Positions 39,856 through 50,215 are shown, counted from the stretch's first letter. The stretch is DNA of 64,000 bases from Oceanospirillum sediminis (GCF_014164585.1 NZ_JACJFM010000004.1:62001-126000); one strand, 5' to 3'. The notes: generated by a model not told the origin, from the sequence alone. Made by a program: numbers and translations.

Positions 39856-42800
39856 TACACCACCTCCACCACTTTGCGATTAGTTCGAGCAACAGATTCT
39901 GTCGCACGATGCTGATCGTCTCTCTGACGCTGCGCAGTCTGGTTCGCCTGACTTTGCTCTGCCCGGAGAGAAGCCACTTCTGCCCGTAACTGCTGAAGTT
40001 CTCGTAACATCTCAGGGTCTGTACGATTATGCTGATCCGTAGCTGAACGCATAGAAGCGCGGATATGATCTGAAATATCTGCTGGCAGTACCATTTCATC
40101 TTTATGCAGAGCAGCACGATAACCATTGAAAGGCACCCGACCCAGGCCTTTAGCATGAGATCCATCAACAATCGCATTTATATCAGCCTGACTGCTGATT
40201 CCCAGAACACCGACAGCCTCAAGATAACCGGGTACACTTCCCCATTTTTCAGTCGCAGCGGCTTGTTTAACAATGGCTATAGCCTGACCTTCTGTCATAT
40301 CAGGTGATCCAGCTCCGGAAGTATCAGCTGTGTTGACACTACTTCCAGAAGAAGAATCAGATGTAGTACCTGAATTACCTGAAGACGAGCCTGTATAGCG
40401 GGTTGTCACAACAGGATCAGGAATCGCAGAAGTAACTATGGCACTAATCTGACTGGCATGCTTATCAAGCAGAACACCAAACTCTGCAGGCCAGTTTCCT
40501 AATATCGAATTCATTCCTGTTAGTTGTTCAAACTGCTGAATTGACCAACTTAACTCCTCTTGCTCAAGACGGAGAAGCCCCCTTTGCTCCGACAATTGCT
40601 GGGAGTTAAGGGAAGCAAGCCACCTTTGTTCTGATAACTGCTGATTACCAAGAGAAACCAGCCCTCTTTGTTCCGATAACTGCTGCCCATTCAGATCAAC
40701 CAGGCTATCTTGCCCTTCTGCTTTCAGAGCAGACATCATTTCAGAGAAAGTCAGTAGTGCTTTTTTCTCATTAAGGAGATGATCAAGAGATCCGTTAACA
40801 ATCTCTGCTACTTCGGTGAAAGTAGAGATCCCTAAGACTACAGCAGCTGAGTGGAAGTCTTCAGTTGGTACACCATTCACTGATTCCTTAATAACACCAA
40901 TAGCATCGTAATATCCCATACCGTTGGTTCTGGATAGGAAATCACTCAGCTCCTGGTCATTCCGAATACCCAGAATATTTTTTGCATTCAGAAGATCGTT
41001 ATGAGAAACATCAGCTATTAAAGATTGATATAGAATATCAATGGCTTCCGCACGACTCATTATCGAATCAACATCACTGTCATTTTCCAGATTGATCTCT
41101 GGTTTTTGCGGTTTATTCAGCGCTCCAGCAACTTCTCCACCAATCTTAGTCGCAGCATTGTCAAACAGATCTTCAAACTTTGCAGGCCATCCGGCTAGCA
41201 AACCGTCAATGCCAGTCAGTGCTTTACTCTGGCTCTCAGCCCATTGAACTTCCTTCTCTGCAGCAATCTTTAACGCTTTCTGTTCCGCCAGCATTTGCTG
41301 ATTAAGCGCCTCAATTTTTTCTTCTGTAGAACGTGTCTCCAGTTCAATTCCCAGATTATTCAGACGATCCATTGCATCAGTATACTTGTCGGTATAAGTA
41401 TCTGAGCGCCCATAGTAACCATCCAGATGCTGCAAATAGGTATTGGATGCAGACTGAAGCTCTCCGGCAGCTTTGATAGCATCTTCATCCGTACCCTTAG
41501 CAGCTTCAAGCAGACGATTAAATTCCTTCTCTGCAAATATCAGTTTTTCCTGCGGCCCAGCCGGGTCCCACTCAGATAAACGTATACCATCAACAAACTT
41601 CTTAAGATCTATTGCAATATCACGCTGCTGTTTAAGAAGCCCGATCTGATTACTATATCTTTCTTCTATTTCTTTAAGCTGATCGGCATAATATTCATTC
41701 AGACTGGTTAGATAATCTTCAAGATCTTTTATCTGGGGGTATAACTCTGAAAGTGCAGAAACATCCAGATTGGCGATCTGACTGACTACGCTATCCATTT
41801 CCCCCATCACAACAGCTGCAGCGGCCCATTGACCAAGTTCAGTTGCAGAAATTAAACCAGCTGCGGCATCCTCCTCAGCCTGCTTCAAAGCAATCCTGAA
41901 TTCACTAATGCTCATACCTGCTGAGAACCCATCCAGATCACTGAACTGTTCCAGTTTTTGCGCCAGGTTACCACGCTGGACATCCAGAAGCTCTAAGTCA
42001 CTGTAAGCAGCCTGAGTATACTGATCAAACCCGGTACTGAATTCCGAACCAACATCATCCAGGGAGATTCCCAGGCTATCCGCAAAGCCCTGCTGGAAAT
42101 CAAGATGAGATTGAGCAGAATCCCTATCGCTCCCGGAAGCATCTGTTCCCAGAACAGCATCAAAATCCAGCCCTATTTTACTGTATCCTGAACGGATCTG
42201 ATCCAGACGTTCTACCTCAGCCTGCATGTCATCTACTAAATTTCCGACATGTCCAATGAAATCATCAAAACTGATTCCTAGTTCGCTGGCACTGGTTTCC
42301 CACACATCATAATTCTGGCTATGCAACTCTGTCAGAGCATCAGTAATCGATAGCCCTTCAAACCCTAATGCAACAAGAGATGTCCCTGCTTTCTCTGCCA
42401 TTGACTGAGGATTAAGTAACTCATCAATCTGGTTGTGCAGAGACTTATAAGATTCACGCAGACGCTCATTAGCATTAATCAGAATATTAATCAGATCAGC
42501 CGTTTCTCCCGCATCCAGCCCGAGGTTTTCAGCAGTTGTCTGTAACTCTTCAACACTCATACTATTGATCTGATTCAAAGAGGATGTAACAGTTTCGCCT
42601 GTCATACTCAGCTCATTAAGTGCTTCATCAAGCGTTTTCGCAGGTGTCAGGGTGTTTTCTACCCCAGACAAAATGCCACTGATTGTCGAACTTAACTCAG
42701 ACTGAACAGCGACCAGATCCCCCACGTACCCCTGAAAAACTTCCAGGTCAATACCAAGAGATTTCGCTTGCGCTTCCCAGGATTCATAATCCATCTCTGA

Positions 42801-45800
42801 CAAAGAGCTCAATACAGAATGAATGGACTGATCAGCAAAGCCCAGAGCACTCAGAGCCTGATTCGCTTTGTCCATAGAGGACAGAGGATTGAGTACCTCT
42901 TTCATCTGCTCAGATATGGAACGATAAGAATCACGCAGCCGTTCATTGGCACTAATCAGAAGATTGATCAAGGTGGCTGACTTTTTAGCATCAAGACCCA
43001 ACCCCTCTGTCATGGACTGCAATTGTTCAGCACTCATACTACTGATTTCATTAAGGGCTTCTGTCACAGTCTTTCCGGACAAACCCAGTTTTCCTAATGC
43101 ACCATTCAGTGTTTCAGCAGGTTCAAGAGCACTTTTTACACTGGACACAAGTTCTTTGAATGTATCTGTGATGGCTTTAATCTCAGCATCAAGTTCTGAC
43201 TGTACAGCAACCAGATCACTGACATGCTGTTGAAAATCTTCAACGCCAATTCCCAGCTCTGCGGCTTTTTTCTCCCACTCTTCGTAACTGAGATCATATA
43301 GCTCTTCCAGAACACTCTGGACAGATTGATTACTAAAACCCAACGCCATCAGAGATTCATCTGCTTTTTCAGCCGATGTTTTCGGATTTAACATCTCACC
43401 TATTTGCTGATGCAGTGAGCGATAAGATTCACGAAGACGATTATTGGCTTCAACAAGTGAATTGACCAGTTCTGCGGATTCTTCAGGATTCAGTCCAAAC
43501 TTTTCAGCTTCCGATGCCAGCTCATCAGTACTGAGTCCCTGAATGAAAACAAGCGCATCAGTAAGTGTTTTATCAGATAAATTTATTTTCGCCAGAGTGT
43601 TTTCCAGTGTTTCAGCAGAACTGAGTACCGGTTTTAACGACTGACTGACATTATCAGAAATGGATTGAAAGGTTTGCCGGGTCTTTTGTATTTGTTCATC
43701 AAATTCAGCAAATGCAGGCGCTAAGGCCATCAATGCAACATGAGTCTTTTGTCCTTTTTCTGTCGTCAGATCAAGTCCATCAACAAGCTCCCGGAAACCA
43801 TCTTTGCTTTCAGGTAATGCCATACCCAGCTTTTCAAACTGTGCTGCCATTAACTCTTGTTGAGCCGCTGTTTTTTCTGCTTCAGAATAATAAAGATCAT
43901 AATACTGTTGCTGAGAAGATAATAAGTTTTGTATCCCACCTGCATATTCGACAATATTACTGGCAGCTTCTAATGCACCAATAGCCGTTATATCAAAGCT
44001 ACTATTTAATGATTCAAGTGCAGGCAAAGCGGTCATCGCTCCGCTCAGGTGAGCTGTTAATTCAGATAAATCAGCGCCTTCTGCTACCCCATCATTTAAT
44101 GCACGATACAAATCATCTGTAACAGCACCACCAATTGCATCGCCTATACGCTCCATTTGAATAATTGATGTGATTGCAGGGATGGCTTTGCCCAAATCAA
44201 GTTTCAAAAACTCTTCTAACAGAGCGTTCTCAATACTGACACTCCATTGCTGAAAGCTATAATCAAAAAACGCATCATCTATAACACTGTATTCTTGGCG
44301 AGTCATCGTTACCAACTCAGCACTTAACCCCCTAGTCAATCGGCTGGTTGTCTGGCTTAATGCAGACAGATAACGATCTGAAATCTGGTCCAACACACCT
44401 TTAGGATTATCAGCCTCAATATTGACTTGCTGGACTATATCTATCATCGCCTGTAGCTCAGCATCGGACTGAGCCAAAGCAGCAACAGTATTATCCATTG
44501 CCGCCAACCCTGTCAGAAATGAGGTCGCTTTATCAAAACCACCAAAGGTTTTTTTAAGCTTATTCGTATTCTCAGCATCAAAGCCTAGCTCACCAAATGC
44601 TGATTGTGCGATAACACCTGATTCTTCATCTTCAAATTTACGTTTATCTGTTGATCCGCTGTCACGGGTTCTGAAATCAAATTCAGGTTTGCTCTCTGCG
44701 AACATTGATCCTGCAATAGCTCCAACAAGGGCACCTGCTATAGCACCAATTGGACCTGCGAATGAACCTAAGTTCGTCATAGTGGCAAGATACGTTGTTC
44801 CTAGGTAGTTCCCTGCCATCGATCCAATACTGCCTAACTGACTTGAGTAACCCTCTCCATCAAACAGCAGCTCCCCTGCGGCATAACCGCCGATAGCAGA
44901 AACTCCCATTGACAGATTGCTCGGCCCTTGAATATGGGTAAAGCCTCCTGATTTTACAGCAGCTACATTACCTGATAGTGAGTTTGATGGCCCCATAACA
45001 GATGCAAAACCATCGCTAATAGATGTGCTGGATAACCAACCGCTGACTCCACCATCAGAGCTAAGCAATGAAATAGGATTTAAACCACCTGTTCCTGAAC
45101 CAGATGCAGAAGTATTAGCAGAATTTCCGTTGTCCCCCAAAATCGCCTGTTGAATGCCTAGTACAATTGGACGAGTAATGGCCTCATGAGCCATTTCTTT
45201 CAAAGAGTCAGAAAACGATTGCTCTATACTTTTCAGCATCCCTTCGAAAGAACCCTCAATACTCTGCCCTAAATCGTCAAAATCAAGTTTGAAATCATCC
45301 CAGAAGTTTTCAAAAACACCGTCGAGTTGGTCAAATGAATTTTTTAAAATGCCATCTAACTGGCCTGAAGCATCATGTAATGTAGAGTCTAAAACTTGAG
45401 AAAAACTAATTGCTTTTTCTTCGCCTTCTTCCAGTTTTATCGAGTTATTTGATATAGAGTCACCTAACTCATCCATTCCAGCTTTGCTATCCAGAAGGTA
45501 AGATGGTAATTCTTTTGACTGATTTTTAAACCCTTCAATTAATATAGTAGCACTTTCTAATCTCTCATTCAGCAAACCTGTTGCTTCTGAGTTTGCATTT
45601 ACCTTATCTGAAGTATGTTCCAAAACCTCAGCATGCTCTTTTTGCCTTACTTGAAAGCCAAGACTTACAGTTTTACTACTATTAAGTATCCCGCCAACTC
45701 GATTATCTACAACCTCAAGCCTGCTTCCAATATCATCAAATGATTGAGCTGCAATATTTGTATGCTTAACAACTTCATTAATTTCATAAGAAGCTGCTCT

Positions 45801-47141
45801 TATATCATTCATACCCGGGTTTATTGAAAGAAGATTTATACCACTTCCTACAGAACTTTTAGTTTCACCTAAAATCCTATGAAAATTGTTTAGCTCTGAA
45901 GTATTCCTGCTGATATACCCTATTGATTGATCAAGGGTATAGTTATAGTCACCCAAAAAGGTAGATGCTTTATAAAAACCAGAGGTTGACTGCGTAACAA
46001 CATCAATTTGATTAGATAAAGCCTTACTATTATCATCAATCAACTTTCCTTGTTTATCAAGTGAATCTGAGTGTGCATCGACTTCCTTAGCACGGTCCTT
46101 ACTAACCTTCTCAAACTCGCTTAAAGTGATTTTAAGATCATTCAACTCATTTTTATAATACTGCAAATCACGATTATAGGCATTAGATGCTTTTTTATAG
46201 GCAGATATATTTTTATCAACCAGGCCTTCATCATATTTACCATCAACGACACCAGCTTGAAGATAATTAATTGAATGATCGATATTATCAATCTTATTTT
46301 TTAAATTATTTATTATTACCTCTGTCTTAGATATAGAATCGACAACAGTAAGGTAATCATCTTTTCCATTTTTATCAAGACTAACATTTATCTCATTAGA
46401 TATGCCAGCTAAGTCTTTAGCATTATCATATAAACGTTGCGTTTCATGCTCAGGAAAAAAAGTTTCAAAAGCAAGATCTAATCTTGCAGTATTGGCTTCA
46501 AAACCACCTTTAAAAAAAGAATGGCTTTCTAATGCAGCTTTATCAATATAACCCTGTTTTGCAGCCTCCCATAATTTAAGAGATCTGGCTGATTGAGCTA
46601 TTATAGCAGCATCAGCGTCAGATATTGATACATTAAGATCTCTTGCCTGATTAACAAGTTCGGCATACTTTTCACCATTATCATCCAGTATAGGCAGTAA
46701 CCTAGGTAACAACTTATCAAATGCGTTAGCTACAAAAACCTGCTCATTCTGATTATCAAGATTATTAATAGCGCGAGATAAATTAATGAGTTGCCTATCA
46801 GGCGATAGCTTTGTTAACTCTTTAAAGTTGATATTAAGTCCACCTAATTTTGCAGCTAGTTCTTTATCTCGCCCATCTGCCAATGCAAAAATTTTTGCAG
46901 TAACATTAGTTAGCATCGCAGCAGATTCTTTACCATCTACATTTACAGAGTTGGCTGCAAACTGGAATTCACTGAACTTTTGAGCAGACATACCTAGTGT
47001 TTGAGATGCAATCTGTATCTCATTCGTAGCATGAATGCTTTTAACTATATCTGTACCAACTTTGCCAGCAAACTCTCCTAATGCTTTTGCAACACTATCT
47101 AAGTTTGATATAAGTGTTCTTGCTATTACTGGTAAGCTCAT
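39855..47141 (-). CDS. Tail tape measure protein, 2428 residues
   Basis: The largest gene of the window. Long helical and coiled-coil regions, a hydrophobic Gly/Ala stretch (about 780-830) and a C-terminal segment RAALHKDEMVLPADI, common at the end of tape measures, support the call. Three diverged copies of a roughly 160-residue unit lie mid-protein and a 14-15-residue repeat lies near the C-terminus. In the family it scaffolds tube polymerisation and sets tail length. By the roughly 0.15 nm per residue known for lambda it would predict a tail near 360 nm. The N-terminal third is more AT-rich than the rest. Confidence 0.92.
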   Translation of the reverse strand: MSLPVIARTLISNLDSVAKALGEFAGKVGTDIVKSIHATNEIQIASQTLGMSAQKFSEFQFAANSVNVDGKESAAMLTNVTAKIFALADGRDKELAAKLGGLNINFKELTKLSPDRQLINLSRAINNLDNQNEQVFVANAFDKLLPRLLPILDDNGEKYAELVNQARDLNVSISDADAAIIAQSARSLKLWEAAKQGYIDKAALESHSFFKGGFEANTARLDLAFETFFPEHETQRLYDNAKDLAGISNEINVSLDKNGKDDYLTVVDSISKTEVIINNLKNKIDNIDHSINYLQAGVVDGKYDEGLVDKNISAYKKASNAYNRDLQYYKNELNDLKITLSEFEKVSKDRAKEVDAHSDSLDKQGKLIDDNSKALSNQIDVVTQSTSGFYKASTFLGDYNYTLDQSIGYISRNTSELNNFHRILGETKSSVGSGINLLSINPGMNDIRAASYEINEVVKHTNIAAQSFDDIGSRLEVVDNRVGGILNSSKTVSLGFQVRQKEHAEVLEHTSDKVNANSEATGLLNERLESATILIEGFKNQSKELPSYLLDSKAGMDELGDSISNNSIKLEEGEEKAISFSQVLDSTLHDASGQLDGILKNSFDQLDGVFENFWDDFKLDFDDLGQSIEGSFEGMLKSIEQSFSDSLKEMAHEAITRPIVLGIQQAILGDNGNSANTSASGSGTGGLNPISLLSSDGGVSGWLSSTSISDGFASVMGPSNSLSGNVAAVKSGGFTHIQGPSNLSMGVSAIGGYAAGELLFDGEGYSSQLGSIGSMAGNYLGTTYLATMTNLGSFAGPIGAIAGALVGAIAGSMFAESKPEFDFRTRDSGSTDKRKFEDEESGVIAQSAFGELGFDAENTNKLKKTFGGFDKATSFLTGLAAMDNTVAALAQSDAELQAMIDIVQQVNIEADNPKGVLDQISDRYLSALSQTTSRLTRGLSAELVTMTRQEYSVIDDAFFDYSFQQWSVSIENALLEEFLKLDLGKAIPAITSIIQMERIGDAIGGAVTDDLYRALNDGVAEGADLSELTAHLSGAMTALPALESLNSSFDITAIGALEAASNIVEYAGGIQNLLSSQQQYYDLYYSEAEKTAAQQELMAAQFEKLGMALPESKDGFRELVDGLDLTTEKGQKTHVALMALAPAFAEFDEQIQKTRQTFQSISDNVSQSLKPVLSSAETLENTLAKINLSDKTLTDALVFIQGLSTDELASEAEKFGLNPEESAELVNSLVEANNRLRESYRSLHQQIGEMLNPKTSAEKADESLMALGFSNQSVQSVLEELYDLSYEEWEKKAAELGIGVEDFQQHVSDLVAVQSELDAEIKAITDTFKELVSSVKSALEPAETLNGALGKLGLSGKTVTEALNEISSMSAEQLQSMTEGLGLDAKKSATLINLLISANERLRDSYRSISEQMKEVLNPLSSMDKANQALSALGFADQSIHSVLSSLSEMDYESWEAQAKSLGIDLEVFQGYVGDLVAVQSELSSTISGILSGVENTLTPAKTLDEALNELSMTGETVTSSLNQINSMSVEELQTTAENLGLDAGETADLINILINANERLRESYKSLHNQIDELLNPQSMAEKAGTSLVALGFEGLSITDALTELHSQNYDVWETSASELGISFDDFIGHVGNLVDDMQAEVERLDQIRSGYSKIGLDFDAVLGTDASGSDRDSAQSHLDFQQGFADSLGISLDDVGSEFSTGFDQYTQAAYSDLELLDVQRGNLAQKLEQFSDLDGFSAGMSISEFRIALKQAEEDAAAGLISATELGQWAAAAVVMGEMDSVVSQIANLDVSALSELYPQIKDLEDYLTSLNEYYADQLKEIEERYSNQIGLLKQQRDIAIDLKKFVDGIRLSEWDPAGPQEKLIFAEKEFNRLLEAAKGTDEDAIKAAGELQSASNTYLQHLDGYYGRSDTYTDKYTDAMDRLNNLGIELETRSTEEKIEALNQQMLAEQKALKIAAEKEVQWAESQSKALTGIDGLLAGWPAKFEDLFDNAATKIGGEVAGALNKPQKPEINLENDSDVDSIMSRAEAIDILYQSLIADVSHNDLLNAKNILGIRNDQELSDFLSRTNGMGYYDAIGVIKESVNGVPTEDFHSAAVVLGISTFTEVAEIVNGSLDHLLNEKKALLTFSEMMSALKAEGQDSLVDLNGQQLSEQRGLVSLGNQQLSEQRWLASLNSQQLSEQRGLLRLEQEELSWSIQQFEQLTGMNSILGNWPAEFGVLLDKHASQISAIVTSAIPDPVVTTRYTGSSSGNSGTTSDSSSGSSVNTADTSGAGSPDMTEGQAIAIVKQAAATEKWGSVPGYLEAVGVLGISSQADINAIVDGSHAKGLGRVPFNGYRAALHKDEMVLPADISDHIRASMRSATDQHNRTDPEMLRELQQLRAEVASLRAEQSQANQTAQRQRDDQHRATESVARTNRKVVEVV
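40560..40700 (-). repeat. Short tandem repeat QLSEQR in the tape measure
   Basis: Three near-identical 14-15-codon copies (NGQQLSEQRGLVSL, GNQQLSEQRWLASL, NSQQLSEQRGLLRL) lie in a row, followed by a degenerate fourth. Confidence 0.85.
42215..43690 (-). repeat. Three tandem diverged copies of a ~160-codon unit in the tape measure gene
   Basis: The units start near 43690, 43180 and 42680. Shared marks in each are LNP in a helix start, ALGF, a W/E-rich motif such as YEEWEKKAAELGI, and NERLR-SYRS. The first two end LVAVQSEL. Unit length of about 490 bases suggests growth by duplication. Confidence 0.85.
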
Positions 47142-47239
47142 ATCAGTTCCCCTCTATAGATTTAATAACTAATAAATCCATTGCTTTCATATTCTTGCTT
47201 CAGACGTAAAAGGAAGCCTCTTTGCGAAGCTACATACGG

Positions 47240-47946
47240 TTAATTTTTTTCATTAATGCGCGACAGTGCTCCCTGCTCGATCAGCTGCACGGCCTGAAAT
47301 GTTTTTCTGCGCTTTTTCTTTGGGGCCTGAAGCCGGATTACGACATCAACAGAGGGGTAATCCAGACCCTGATAAAATGCTCCACCCATACCGGCTATCA
47401 CCCGCCACTGGGTCTGGCATTGCAGGAATATCTGCAGTGCCAGCCAGTTTTCTGGTAACACGTCCATGTGCTCGGGCGGCGAGTCTTCTGGCTGTTTGTC
47501 CAGCTGAAAGAACTGGCAGTCTTCATCAACATCCGATTGCTGACTGCCGCTACGTAGCCCCGCCCAGTATTCTCCGCAGTCGATTAGTTTTTTCTGCGGA
47601 TCGCCTCCAGCGCTTCTTTGCCGTACAGCAGGGCCATCATTTCATCCACCAGTGCTTTACGGATGTAATCTTCCTCCAGCAGCTGAATCAGCAGATTGCT
47701 GGTGTATGCGATTTTCTCGCCTTCTGGTGTCTGACAGCCGTTGATGTTCAGAATCAGACGATCCAGTGCATCTTCGTCATTCAAGGTGCCAGCCTGAAAC
47801 TCTTCGGTGATCGCTTTTTTGTCAGACACAGGCAGTCGGGTCCAGGTGACCTCGATATGCGCTTTTTCTGTTTTGCCGAAGTCACCCGGAATGTTCAGTG
47901 CAACACGGGTTTTAATTTCGTTACGAGGTGCCAGTACAAAAGACAT
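47240..47946 (-). CDS. Tail assembly chaperone fusion (gpGT type) made by -1 frameshift
   Basis: If ribosomes slip by -1 at A AAA AAC (47593-47587), the 120-residue gpG-like frame continues through 115 further residues with no stop, ending at 47240. The added part contains ENWLALQIFLQCQTQWRVIAGMGG, which resembles the small DUF1799 phage domain, and fits the T part of lambda gpGT that recruits the tube protein to the tape measure. No ribosome site is seen for independent translation of the second frame. Confidence 0.75.
47584..47946 (-). CDS. Tail assembly chaperone (gpG-like)
   Basis: A 120-residue protein between the tube and tape-measure genes, the standard place of the tail chaperone. 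It begins MSFVLAPRNEIKTRVALNIPGDFGK and has an acidic helical C-terminus ending just after the slippery site. GGAG lies 9 bases ahead of the ATG. It should coat the tape measure until the tube polymerises. Confidence 0.78.
   Translation of the reverse strand: MSFVLAPRNEIKTRVALNIPGDFGKTEKAHIEVTWTRLPVSDKKAITEEFQAGTLNDEDALDRLILNINGCQTPEGEKIAYTSNLLIQLLEEDYIRKALVDEMMALLYGKEALEAIRRKN
47587..47593 (-). other. Programmed -1 frameshift site A AAA AAC
   Basis: The heptamer is in phase: zero-frame codons are AGA AAA AAC TAA, so the stop follows at once. The -1 frame continues CTA ATC GAC TGC into the DUF1799-like part. Confidence 0.8.
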
Positions 47947-48054
47947 AAATATTTCTCCAGATTTTAATAACAGGAAAAGCGTTAAGTGCTTGTGATAAAA
48001 GGAAGTAAGGTAAAACGATCCGTGGCTTTATCTATCCAGAAGCCGGATCAGAAA

Positions 48055-48083
48055 GGCTTAACCCGCGTAAGGCAGGTTAAGCC
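48055..48083 (-). terminator. Hairpin after the tube gene, weak terminator or processing signal
   Basis: A 9-base perfect stem GGCTTAACC / GGTTAAGCC with an 11-base loop, followed on minus by TTTCT. It could lower expression of genes after the abundant tube protein. Confidence 0.5.
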
Positions 48084-48166
48084 GATGTTTCGCAGCGCAA
48101 TGAGATTGCACTATTCACGAAACCAGGTGGCCGGAGTTACGGCCGTGCGATTGAGCAGAGTGGGCA

Positions 48167-49126
48167 TCAGCGAACAATTAGTTGCAGTTCGTCATCACCG
48201 GCATTGGTCGGGATCAGGCGAGCATCCATCTGATAAGTCAGAATGCCGTCTGAGTCATTTGCACTGATAGAGGACAGCTGTACATTCGGGGCTTTCAGTT
48301 CAACGATGCTGCCATCCACAGTACCGTGTACCAGCTCTACCGGACCGGTAGTAACGCCATCGTGACTGGCAACTGCGTCGAAGAAGTCTTTTGTCGCCAG
48401 ATCAGGCGCTTCTACCGTAACCTGACCTGTTGGAGTACGGTCAGTAATTTCTACTGATTCACCACCAATCACGTTGCGATATACCACGTTGTTAGCCAGA
48501 TCTATATCCAGGCCTTCAGCACGACAACTATAGCCGTGAACGTTATAAGTCGTAGTATTAGCAGCGTTAACCGGCAGTGGTGTTTTAAAGGCTGATGTAT
48601 CCACTGATGGTGCACTGGCCAGCGTTTCAGGAGCATGCCAGATACCGGTAAAGGTAAAGTTCATGCTCGGCATTGCGCCTTTCTGCAGTGAGAATTTCAC
48701 CGTACCGCGAGCACCGGTAACTTTGTGCAGCTGACCGGATTGCTGGAAGTACAGTGTGCAGCTTTCAAACTGACTGGATACAGGCTGATAAACCACTTTA
48801 GCCGCCGGATCGGGAGCTGCAGTAATGGTCTCTTCCAGACCAGAGGCACGCAGCAGTACACCATAGCCTGGCACTGTGCCTGCAGCGCCAGCGCCCGCCA
48901 GTTCAGCGTCAAAGGTGACGGTAACGTAAGGGCCGGTGTTAAATTCCAGATCATTACCCAGAGTTGCGCGATCGATTTCACGACTGACCCGGTTACCCTC
49001 ATAAGGGCTGATGCTCAGGTTTTTGGTCACAATAGCGTTGCTGCCATCCGGGGTCGGGTCTGTGCCGTAAGTGGTTTCAGCTTTTGCCAGAAGAACTTTG
49101 TTTTTAAACAGCAGAGGTGTTGGCAT
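48167..49126 (-). CDS. Major tail tube protein
   Basis: A 319-residue protein, the typical size and place for a siphophage tube protein. The start (PTPLLFKNKVLLAKAETTYGT) is like that of many tail tube proteins, and beta-rich segments with STYR-free hydrophobic strands follow. A CGGAGA site lies 8 bases ahead of the ATG. Its high GC and separate flanking gaps (about 220 and 256 bases) suggest a strongly expressed unit. Confidence 0.8.
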   Translation of the reverse strand: MPTPLLFKNKVLLAKAETTYGTDPTPDGSNAIVTKNLSISPYEGNRVSREIDRATLGNDLEFNTGPYVTVTFDAELAGAGAAGTVPGYGVLLRASGLEETITAAPDPAAKVVYQPVSSQFESCTLYFQQSGQLHKVTGARGTVKFSLQKGAMPSMNFTFTGIWHAPETLASAPSVDTSAFKTPLPVNAANTTTYNVHGYSCRAEGLDIDLANNVVYRNVIGGESVEITDRTPTGQVTVEAPDLATKDFFDAVASHDGVTTGPVELVHGTVDGSIVELKAPNVQLSSISANDSDGILTYQMDARLIPTNAGDDELQLIVR

Positions 49127-49382
49127 AAAAATCTCCGATTTTCGGTTTAATAATGCATCATGCAGACGTCAGCCAACCGTCGGAGCGTATTCGTTCCTGT
49201 ATTCAATTAAGGCTTGGTCTGATATGCAGGGTAAGACCTGAAGGATGGTTCCATTTCAGGTCAGAAAGATTCGATTGGAAGAACAGGGCAGCAGAATGCT
49301 TCTGTCATAATCCGTTATTAAAACGTGGCGGCATCCATTCCGTCGTTTCAGCAGGTCAGATAATCTGTCTCAACTTACAGAC

Positions 49383-50105
49383 TCAGGATCTGAAATAACG
49401 ACGCCACTGATAAACATCCTGCCACAGGGTTAAAGGCCCCAGAGTCTGTATATGCTTGCCTTTTTTGTAGTGGTAGCAATCCGCCAGTTCATCCGGCAGT
49501 TGCCCCAACAGCAGGTTCGAAACCTGCTGACGCAGGCTGTCCACCTGAGCTTCAGGGCTGATCAGAATCAGAGCACAGGACTCGGTCACTGACTGACTCA
49601 GACCAGGCGACTGTTCATTGTCTGTGGCTCTGGCATCCAGCCGATGAAAAGATACTGCAGGCCACTGCACGGCAGCCGGAAGCGACAAGACCTGAATATC
49701 CAGGTCAACCCGGTATAAACCCGATCCGGAATAAAATTCCGACCAGATATTCAGCAGAGCAAATGCAAATAATCCGGCAGGTTTATGATCGGCCACGGCA
49801 AATTTAAGTGCCTGACTCAGCGTTTGTACCCGGGTAAAACTATCCGCAAAAACCGACACCCGATAAGTTTCGGCTTTAATAATCCGGTAACCGTCGGTTT
49901 CAATATATTCCTGACCAATCGGCTGATACAGCAGATATTCCGTACTGCTGATACCACCCGGTAATGCCAGTGGGTAAACGGAGCCTGTCAGAATCGTTCC
50001 CAGTAAGGCAAAAACAGCCGGTTCTGTGTCATCAGCGCCACGGCTGATCTGCCCGGAAGGCATCACGGTGACGCCACCGTTTTCCAGTAAAGTTTGAATA
50101 TTCAT
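49383..50105 (-). CDS. Phage tail protein, possible tail terminator
   Basis: A 240-residue unrecognised protein directly upstream of the tube gene, the usual place of the tail terminator. It contains an LPA-rich beta region and a conserved-looking Tyr/Trp-rich end (YQWRRYFRS). In a headless particle this protein would cap the tail top. The role comes only from gene order. Confidence 0.5.
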   Translation of the reverse strand: MNIQTLLENGGVTVMPSGQISRGADDTEPAVFALLGTILTGSVYPLALPGGISSTEYLLYQPIGQEYIETDGYRIIKAETYRVSVFADSFTRVQTLSQALKFAVADHKPAGLFAFALLNIWSEFYSGSGLYRVDLDIQVLSLPAAVQWPAVSFHRLDARATDNEQSPGLSQSVTESCALILISPEAQVDSLRQQVSNLLLGQLPDELADCYHYKKGKHIQTLGPLTLWQDVYQWRRYFRS

Positions 50106-50160
50106 ATCCGGTGTCCGGTTACGCTGCAGTCCGGATCAGAACATGACCCGAACTGCAGGC

Positions 50161-50187
50161 ATAAAAAAACCTGCATCAGCGCAGGTT
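50161..50187 (-). terminator. Terminator after the beta-helix gene
   Basis: On minus, AACCTGC / GCAGGTT with a 6-base loop is followed by seven T. It lies 29 bases after the beta-helix stop and 56 bases before the next gene start, splitting the structural operon. Confidence 0.88.
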
Positions 50188-50215
50188 ACAGAGGGCAAAA
50201 AAGCGAATCAGGCCG

